From: Wurfbainia villosa
Taxonomy: Eukaryota; Streptophyta; Magnoliopsida; Zingiberales; Zingiberaceae
Length of the DNA stretch: 64,000 nucleotides
Direction of reading: 5' to 3'
NCBI GenBank assembly: GCA_025175895.1
Contig: CM045993.1
Coordinates: forward strand, 62,190,621 to 62,254,620
Position 1 is the first letter of the stretch. Every line of letters begins with the position of its first letter. Below are positions 56,149-64,000 of the stretch, one piece after another. Both the position numbers and the translations under genes were made by a program. The notes under the pieces are model-generated. The model was not told the origin of the DNA, made no database searches, and was given only the letters and a program-made list of their open reading frames with translations.

Positions 56149-59100
56149 TGTCACGCCCCGAGAGGATGCCGTGACGAAAAGCAAACGGACGACATCTCCC
56201 CTGTACGTGGCAACATATCGGGTTAATACAAGGCCCATAGGCCCACAACAACAACACAATATATAAAGATATCAACATATCAAACACAGCGGAAACATAC
56301 TACAGATAAAACAATATACAATGACCCAACTGTGCAATCCGGAGTGACTTGACACAACAAGAATCATAATAGAAACCATAACAACAGCCAAATACATATA
56401 ACACGTTCGTATATCTCAAATACGGAAACAATACAGGCTAAACCCAAAACCATAATACGAAATACATCAATCCACAAGAATGCAACAAAACATAGATAAA
56501 CCTCCATCCGTTCGATATGAGATGGGATCAGCTGGCGGAGGTTCGAACGTCCAAGGAATCCTCTACCTGTTACCTGGGCGACAGGAAGCCCAGGGTCCCG
56601 AGGTGGTGAGTATAAACTCAGAGGTAATATGTAGAAAGTGCATGAACATATAGGGTAAAGAGATCTACAAGTATACATGTGAAGATCTACAGGTATACAG
56701 CATGAGTCCAATAGACATACAGTCATATCCAAATCTAATAGCAAGTAACCACAGTATAGTCTTACTCAATGTATATACTAAACTGATCAACTGAACATGA
56801 AGTAATATACCAACGTACCTGACGGTCTGCAACACCATAAACTATATCATTTTGAACAGATATACAATAACATAGCCCATATAACATACAAGGTCAATCC
56901 CATACCTGACCAACACTCAGACATATGAACAGTATATAATCACATGTAATAACATCCCGGTCCATACCACACTATGACATGACGCTAATCAAATGCATAC
57001 ATCAGTCTGGACCAACACATATATTATGCTCAACACATAGCAGTATATAAAATGCAAATGACATGTATCATGATGAACAACCATATGCAGCAATCATAGC
57101 TCAGTCAAATGCAGCATCTCACAAGCATATGTAAAACATATATCAAATACATGCATACATATATATCAGCAATGCATATGCATGGTCATACCTGCATACC
57201 CAACTCGCTACCATGACCCCAGTGTGGCCTAGGTGGCACGACATGACAACTATCCCGACTCTAGCCGCCACCACTCTGGAGTGACCGAGTTGGGTAGTAT
57301 GAAACAGTAGCTAGCCGCCATAGAGCTATATGCTACTCACACGGGGGTCCCTACTGCTAGCCTCTCCGTCCCTACCCATGAGTAGACGAGCACCGCACCC
57401 AGGACAACTGCACATCACACGACCACCGTCTATAGTGGGTGAGTGCGCTAACTACCACTCCGCACAGTGGCCAAGTGCGCATCTCCAGCTACCACCATCC
57501 ATAGTGACCGAGAATGGCACGCACAACAATGCTCTGCCCTCAACCCTGTAACCACTACCCCGAATGGCTGGGGAGGCAGGATCACTGATGACCCGTCTCA
57601 ACCACAAGGGAGACTCAGTCAACATCATGCATGCAATGTAATGATGCATAGCTCCATACATGTATCCTCGCCACACTCCCTATCCCACGGGGAGTCCTGG
57701 TCAACCAAAAGTCAACTATGCATGGACTACAATCCATAAGACTCTCTATCACACAAAGAGTCATATACACCTGACAGTCAACCATGCTAAGACCTCTAGT
57801 CAGTAGCGAGATACTATCGACCGTCCATAACCATACACAGGCACACAATCTATAAGGAATATACCATCACGCTAAGACCTCTAGTCTATAGCCACTTACT
57901 GACAACCACACACTTATCTATGCACAGACAACTAGATCCACCATAGATGCACCACTAATATGGGTATGATATAACAATCGACTCCATAATCCAATCCATT
58001 ACCTAGTTCTAGTGATGTAACACAGTAACCCAATCTGAGGTCACAAAGATAACCCTAACCACCTGTACTTACTGAACATCCATCAACCAACACATAATAG
58101 GGTTTATAGTTCCTATCCATGCTAGATAATCAATGAAGTAACAGAGTATATATCTCAAAGGTCAAAGGCAGTACAAGCATATGATTAAACATGAGTGGAT
58201 TTAAGGTAAACAGGTATAAACATATATCCAAGATCATGCACTGGAATTTTATCAAAACTACCAGACCAGATAGATATTACCCACATGATACGAAGCTCGA
58301 AACCCCTCGGTAGAACATACATCTACACCCAATCGAAATAAACGGGAGAAACAGAGACCCATCCATAACAACTGCTGTGAACATAAATGCTCCAAGACTT
58401 ACCTCACAACACCGACGATCCTAAAATCAATCTCCAAAGGAAAATCAGCAATTAGCAATTGAAACTGAAAGAGGGTATCAAGGCTTACCGAATCAAATCA
58501 CTACCGGCAGCCATCCCCTTCATCGTCCCCTATTCACCGACTAGATTTCTAAGTTTCGATTAGAAATTGCATCAAGAAGACAACTCCAATCCAACAACAA
58601 GGAGAAACAGCGACACTCACCTAGCTACCGCAAAGATCAACCGGAGTACAGTCACTGCCGATCCAAGCTCCCAACCACACGCGCATTCACCATTCCAGCT
58701 CGCAATCGAGATTGCAGGCGATAGTGCAAGTGCAGATCTCCGGCACGACGATGGCAAGCCAACTCGGATAAGAGAAGGGCACGACGATATGAGCTCGGGG
58801 AAGAAGAGAATGGCGATGGCGATGATCCGAGCTCGTGCGACGGTGAGATTCGTGTACAGGTCGATTAGGGCGACCGGATGAGCTGGACGACGGTTGCCGA
58901 TGGCTGGAGGTCGGAGAAGTGGGGCGCGAGTTAGGGTAGGCGACCGGTCGGTGCTGCTTGCTCCCAACTGAGATCAGCGGCGTCGGGTGGAGGCTAGCCG
59001 AGGATGGGCACCGATCAGGATTTTGACGAAGATTTGCGATCGGGAGAAGAAATCAGAGATCGCGGCTGAGAAAGGGGAGAAATCGCGTTGGAAGAGGGAG

Positions 59101-59453
59101 CTTCGACAGCATGGAGGAAAAACAGGATCGCGATGGAAGAAGCCGAAAATCCTGACCGGAAAGCTTTAAAGGTGGTTCGATGGTTTGGTTCAAGCGAACC
59201 GGTTCAAGCCAAACCTAACCCAAGTTAAGCCCAACTCAAACCCAATTCAATTTGGTTCAGCCCTTAACCCAAGTCAAACCCAATAAATTCATCCCAATGG
59301 GTTTAGCCCAATTTCAAGCCCATTTCCAGCCCAACCACTTCGGCCCAATAAAGACAGCCCAATTTAATCCACTAATTAACCCCACTTAAACCACTAATTA
59401 AACCCAATTAATTAAAAGGTTTAATCCATATAATTTTTTTTTTGTATTTTACA
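56149..59453 (-). repeat. 5' LTR of H, full length
   Basis: 3305 bp. Bases 56240-57085 are the part missing in the other LTR. The 126-codon frame at 56364-56744 lies in that part and shows no domain. GAACCGGTTC palindrome near 59197. Confidence 0.87.
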
Positions 59454-60114
59454 TCTAAACTCCCTCTTCTCCTTCTCCTTGGCCGGTGGAAACAAGATTT
59501 AGGGCTTTCCCTTGGTGTCTTGGCCGGTTTCCACCCTAATCTCCTCTTCCTTCTTGGCTGGCGGCAAGCTGCAACATTGGATGTTGGTAGTTGGTTGAAA
59601 GAAGAAAAGGAGCTTTGTTTCTATTCTTCCTCTTGCTCGGAACGAGCAAGGAAGGAAGATTGGCGATCTAGGAGCTTCAACTTTTGGTAGATCGTCGCCC
59701 ACACGACGTCCGAAAGGAGGAAGGTCATACATTAGAAGATTGAGAGGTATATCGATTCTCTATTCTCTTTTGTAAAATGTTTGTTTTTGTTTTTCAATTA
59801 TGAGCATGATATATTCTGTTTGTGGCTAAATAATACTTGGATCCCGAACATAAACACGAAAGTCGGCGATCCGGACATCGTCTATTCCGCGGCTACTCGT
59901 AGAATAGAGGTTGGGCGCTTGAATAACAAGTTTATTCAAGTGACCTCTCTAAACGAATAGCACGACGATGACTTGGTTGTTTGGGCAATCCCTTTTGTCT
60001 AGGATTAAAATTTTTTTAATCCGAGGACATCGATGGGATCGCCATGAACTAGCGACTGAGGTGAAGTGGGAAGCAAAGTTTCCCCTCACAAACTGAAAAG
60101 CCAAAAACCCTTCA
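59454..60114 (+). repeat. 5' LTR of E, right piece
   Basis: Continues the LTR after H and ends in CCCTTCA before the primer-binding site. The U5 stems lie at 59876-60039, including the copy with paired changes CTTGAATAA/TTATTCAAG (59918-59940). Confidence 0.9.
59876..60039 (+). other. Predicted structured U5 region of element E
   Basis: Outer pair CATCGTC (59876-59882) with GACGATG (59964-59970); first hairpin CTATTC/GAATAG; second hairpin CTTGAATAA/TTATTCAAG, both arms changed relative to the other copies so pairing is kept. Confidence 0.5.
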
Positions 60115-60116
60115 AT

Positions 60117-60129
60117 TGGTATCAGAGCC
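60117..60129 (+). other. Primer-binding site of E
   Basis: TGGTATCAGAGCC two bases after the LTR. Confidence 0.9.
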
Positions 60130-61177
60130 AAGGTTTCTGGTTTTGTGTGTTTAAGAATTCCGTTACTCTTATGCATTTTTCATATATTATATGTGTCGGA
60201 TAATAGTAGGATATGCGTAGTTTAACTCTTTGGTTGCAGGCATAAGATCCGACTATTATGGTCATATGTGTGTATGTGATTGTATGTGTGTAATAGTATA
60301 TTTTGTTGAATCCTCGGGGTTGACGAAGCTAATATTTGATTTTTTGTAAATTAGATACGGCATTGTTTATCCACTCTTTTTATTTTAGTTTACTTTCGAA
60401 CTAGATTTCATGTACACTCCCTCGTGGAGTATAGGATCGATGGATGTAAATTAAAATAGATTTTAGTCTCAGTTCAGATCTCCGGAAGGCTCGTACATTG
60501 CGTAGGAGGAGCGGACGAGAAGGCGATTCGACGGGAGACATATTGAAGACAAAATCCATAATAGTTGGAAAATAATTTATTTTTCATATTTATTGCTTAT
60601 TGTTTGATATGCATGTCGTAGGCTAGAAAATTCCTCAATTTCAAATTACTAAGTGGGAGAGGGATATTTTTATAAATTCCCACGGCCTCCATTATGATTT
60701 GACAAGTGATGCAAACAAACTTGCGCATCAGCTCTGAGTGCCTTCCTCCCCATTGGATGAGTTTGTTTGCGGATCACAAGGTCAAATATGGTTATAGTGA
60801 ATTATTAAGGAGCGTGTGTACTTCCCCATCGGAAGGCACATAACCTGAGATAATTACCTTGGTACCGAGTAATGGTGAACACTTAGATACAAATATAAGT
60901 ATCCTCCCCATCAGAGTCACTGCTTTTATTTGTAGGGCCAAAGAGGAACCAACTATTAATTTTACTTGTCAAAAAGTTAGGTTGACAAGATAGTAAAATT
61001 AATGGGTAAAACCTCCTCTTACAAATGTAGAATTCGTATACGTCCACACTATCGTGGCATATGATATTCTCGGTGTTTTGAGGTGTTGGTTGATTTTAAA
61101 ATTTTATTGTTTGAGGAATCAATAATTTTTTAAAATCTAATGTTTTGATCTATGTGATTCTTAGGTTTTCTTTCAAA
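60130..61177 (+). other. Leader of E
   Basis: Aligns with leaders of A and B with more changes. No gene seen. Confidence 0.75.
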
Positions 61178-62000
61178 ATGACTTTCAACCCGCTTGCTGT
61201 GATACTGAAAGAGAATAAACTTACTGGTACCAACTATGTAGATTGGAAGAGGAATCTTGACATTATCTTGACTGCTGAGGAATATAAATATGCACTCCTC
61301 GAAGAGTGCCCTCCTAAGTCTGTTGATGATTCTGGGGAAAAGGAGAGAGAGAGTTATAAGAAGTGGGTAAAGGCTGATAAGATGGTGCGGTGTTACATTT
61401 TAGTATCTATGTCAAATGTACTGCAACATCAACATCAAGCCATGCCCACAACTTATGACATGATGCTCAATCTCAAAGAGCTTTTCGGACACCAGAATCG
61501 GGCTGCGAGGCAAGAAGCCATGAGAAACTTGATGACGACCACCATGATCGAGGGAACACCAGTAAGGGATCATGTTCTCAAGATGATGGCTCATTTGAAT
61601 GAGCTAGAGGTCCTCGGAGCTGAGATCGATGGGGAAACCCAGGTTGATATCATACTCCAGTCTCTACCTAGGAGTTTTAAGCAGTTTCGCTTGAACTACA
61701 ACATGAACAAGAGGTTGTATTCGTTGGCGGAACTTCTGACAGAACTCTAGGCGGCAGAGGGGCTATTTCGTCAGAGTGCTCAGGCACATGCCATGGTGAC
61801 CCAAAAGGTTTCTACTTCTAAAACGAAAGGAAAGAAGAAGAAGAAACAAACTGGGGCGAAGGCGGTGGGAGGTACTCAGGGAGGAGTGAAGAAGCCGAAA
61901 GGCAAGTGCTTCACTTGTAAGCAGACTGGACAATGGAAGAAGGACTGCCCCAACCTCAAGCAGAACAAAGGTATATCTTTTGGTCTAGTCGTTGAAACAT
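61178..62000 (+). pseudogene. gag of E, one stop
   Basis: ATG at 61178 (MTFNPLAVILKENKLTG). Core as in A. TAG at 61748-61750 in the same codon as the first B stop. The rest includes the lysine run and zinc knuckle CFTCKQTGQWKKDC, where the histidine of the CCHC box is glutamine. Confidence 0.9.
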
Positions 62001-64000
62001 GTTTAGCAGTGTTATCTACCGGCACCTAGTGTGTAGATATGGGAGCCACTGATCATGTCTGCAATACTGTGCAGGGGTTCCAGGAAACCAGACAACTGGC
62101 TGAAGGGGAGATTACCATGTACTTGGGCGATGCCACGAAGGTGGCGGCTATTGAAGTGGGAGACGTTTATTTATCTTTTGAGAAAAATAAAGTTTTGATT
62201 CTTAAGAATTGCCTTTATGTACCCTTATTTAGAAATAATTTAATTTCGATTTCAAAATTGTTTATGGATAGATATTCTATTTCTTTTAATGACAGAGTTG
62301 TTATAAAAAGGAATAGGGACATTATCTGTTCTGGTGCATTGATAGGAAATTTGTACACACTTGAACCAAAAGCTCCCACGATGAATATTGAAATTAATAA
62401 ATCATCTTCTAATTCCAATAAGAGAAAAAAACCTTCGAAGATGAACCAAACATATCTTTGGCATCTTAGGCTTGGTCATATTAACCTAAGCAGAATTCAA
62501 AGGTTTATAGCTAATGGACCTTTGGGTTCATTAGTGGTGGAGGATTTCCCAACCTGTGAATCTTGCTTAGAGGGTAAAATGACCAAGAGGCCTTTTAAGG
62601 CCAAGGGGTATAGAGCCAAAGATGTGTTAGAATTGGTTCATTCTGATTTGTGTGGTCCTATGACTATCTAGGCTAGAGGTGGTTTTAAGTATTTCATCTC
62701 TTTTATAGACGATTACTCGAGATATGGATACATTTACCTATGCGCCACAAGTTTGAATGCTTTGACAAGTTCAAAGAATTCAAGGCTGATGTGGAGAAGC
62801 GTCAAGGTAAAAGTATCAAGACACTACGATCTGATCATGGTGGCGAGTACCTCTTAGGAGAGTTTAGGAATTACTTATTAAAGGGTGTGATTCAATCCCA
62901 ATTGTCTGCACCTGGCACACCCCAGCAGAATGGTGTAGCAGAGCGAAGGAATAGGACTCTTATGGAGATGGTTAGATTGATGATGAGTTATTCTGATTTT
63001 CCAGATTCATTCTAAGGATATGCTCTAGATACGGCGGTGTACATTCTGAACTTGGTTCCATCTAAATTAGTGCCTTCTACTCCCACAGAATTATGGACTG
63101 GGAGAAAGCGTAGTCTAAGACATATTTGGATATTCGGGAGTCCAGCACATGTGTTGAAGGCAGATGCTGGTAAGTTGGAACCTCGTACAGAAGTACGCAT
63201 GTCCGTTGGCTATCCTAGAGGAACGAAGGGTGATTTGTTTTATAGTCCTAGAGAGCAGAGGGTGATCGTTAGCATGAACGCCAGATTTCTAGAGGAAGAC
63301 TATGTGATGATCCACAAGCCCAAGAGTAAAATTGTTCCGGAGGAATTAAAAGGGGAAGTCACTTCTTCACCGTATGTCATAGAGGATACACAGGAGATAC
63401 CTCATCGTAGTGGGAGGGTTGTGTGACAGCCTGATAGATTCATGTTCTTGAGAGAATCTTCTGATTTGGTCCCTGCGAACATGAACCTGATCCCTGGACA
63501 TATGACGAGGCAATCCAAGATAAAGATGCAGTATCTTGGCAAAGTGCAATGAATGCTGAGATTGAATCTATGGATTCAAATCAAGTCTGGGAGTTGGTAG
63601 AACCACCCGATGGTGTAAAAACCATTGGATGCAAGTGGATCTACAAGAGAAAGAGAGGAATAGATGGGAAGGTTGAGACCTTCAAAGCGAGGCTTGTTGC
63701 GAAGGGGTATACTCATAAAGAGGGTATCGATTATGAGGAGACCTTTTCGCCGGTAGCCATGCTTAAGTCTATCCGGATTCTCTTATGCATAGCATCTCAT
63801 ATGGATTATGAGGTGTGACAGATGGATGTCAAGACAGCTTTCGTTAATGGAAGTCTTGAGGAAAACATCTATATGAAGCAACCAGAGGGATTCATTGCTA
63901 AGGACAAAGAGCATCTTGTATGTAAGCTTAATCGGTCCATTTATGGATTGAAGCAAGCTCCGAGGTCTTGGAATATCCGCTTTGATGAGGTAATCCAGTC
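62001..64000 (+). pseudogene. pol of E, truncated by window end
   Basis: TAG at 62027-62029 (TGG in A/B). Protease reads DMGATDH instead of DTGATDH. Integrase zinc residues WHLRLGH and CESCLEGK; TAG 62669-62671 (CAG in A/B); a frame loss near 62740; core LRSDHGGE and NGVAERRNRT; TAA 63013-63015 (TGG in A/B); TGA 63424-63426. RT begins near 63549; TGA 63816-63818 replaces the tryptophan also hit in C and D. It ends at SIYGLKQAP in the last bases of the window. Confidence 0.9.

Larger units (their letters stand above)
49828..59453 (-). mobile_element. Element H: degenerate Ty3/gypsy retrotransposon
   Basis: 9.6 kb on the minus strand. LTRs 49828-52292 and 56149-59453 end in TGTCACGCC and TTTTACA (plus-strand view). 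Flanks TTTGA and TCTAA agree at three of five bases, both differences being transitions, so the target duplication is decayed. Primer-binding site 56130-56141 and polypurine tract 52293-52302 are present. The 3.9-kb interior has pol remnants in the order RT, RNase H, integrase, which identifies Ty3/gypsy. Its interior is shorter than a complete element needs. Confidence 0.87.
48581..64000 (+). mobile_element. Element E: Ty1/copia element, cut by window end
   Basis: 5' LTR (48581-49827 and 59454-60114) split by H, then primer-binding site, leader, gag and pol to the window end inside RT. The proteins are close to A and B but a separate subfamily. It lies in the C LTR after TTTAAAAT. Many stops show it is inactive. 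Confidence 0.9.

Noticed and set aside
56364..56744. 126-codon hydrophobic frame in the right LTR of H
   Set aside because: It lies within the LTR segment deleted in the other LTR, and has no domain or start context that supports a gene.

Overview
The window looks like repeat-rich nuclear DNA of a flowering plant. I see no host gene, tRNA, rRNA or CRISPR array. Nearly every base belongs to LTR retrotransposons nested inside one another. Most are Ty1/copia elements (order gag, protease, integrase, RT, RNase H) whose primer-binding site matches the 3' end of plant initiator-Met tRNA (TGGTATCAGAGC). One is Ty3/gypsy (order RT, RNase H, integrase). The species cannot be named from the sequence. 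The copia protein types and 2-kb LTRs suggest an Angela/TAR-like lineage (elements A, B, C, D, E) and a SIRE/Maximus-like lineage (F, G and a solo LTR); these lineage names are my inference.

Layout. The oldest host element, C, lies on the minus strand (17047-48580 visible). D, a plus-strand relative of C, sits in C's RT gene (1184-17046). D was itself hit by an E-family LTR (1-1183), by the gag-only SIRE-like element F (5794-11104, TSD TAATA), and by a shrunken E-family element in its 3' LTR (14331-16289). C was hit by a tandem compound element, LTR-A-LTR-B-LTR (18183-43414, TSD TCCTC), by a solo SIRE-like LTR (45784-46796, TSD CCTTG), and in its own LTR by element E (48581 to past the window end). 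Inside B lies a complete SIRE-like element G on the minus strand (28219-37146, TSD GAACC). Inside E's 5' LTR lies a degenerate Ty3/gypsy element H on the minus strand (49828-59453).

Coding state. Only one retroelement protein is uninterrupted: the 579-residue Gag of F. F has no pol at all, so it would need enzymes supplied in trans. Element G keeps almost all of gag-pol with a handful of breaks, and B keeps an intact 3' RT/RNase H block. A, C, D, E and H are pseudogenes. C and D share three lesions (a gag deletion and two stops), and A and B share an integrase frameshift. These shared lesions show copying after inactivation.

Most interesting points: (1) the tandem A-B dimer with three LTRs, one outer target duplication and a shared frameshift; (2) a multi-stem RNA-like fold just upstream of the primer-binding site, present in two LTR subfamilies, with paired base changes; (3) the gag-only element F with an intact Gag; (4) the C/D defective lineage; (5) LTR promoter arrays resembling plant telo-boxes (A/B) and site II elements (H).
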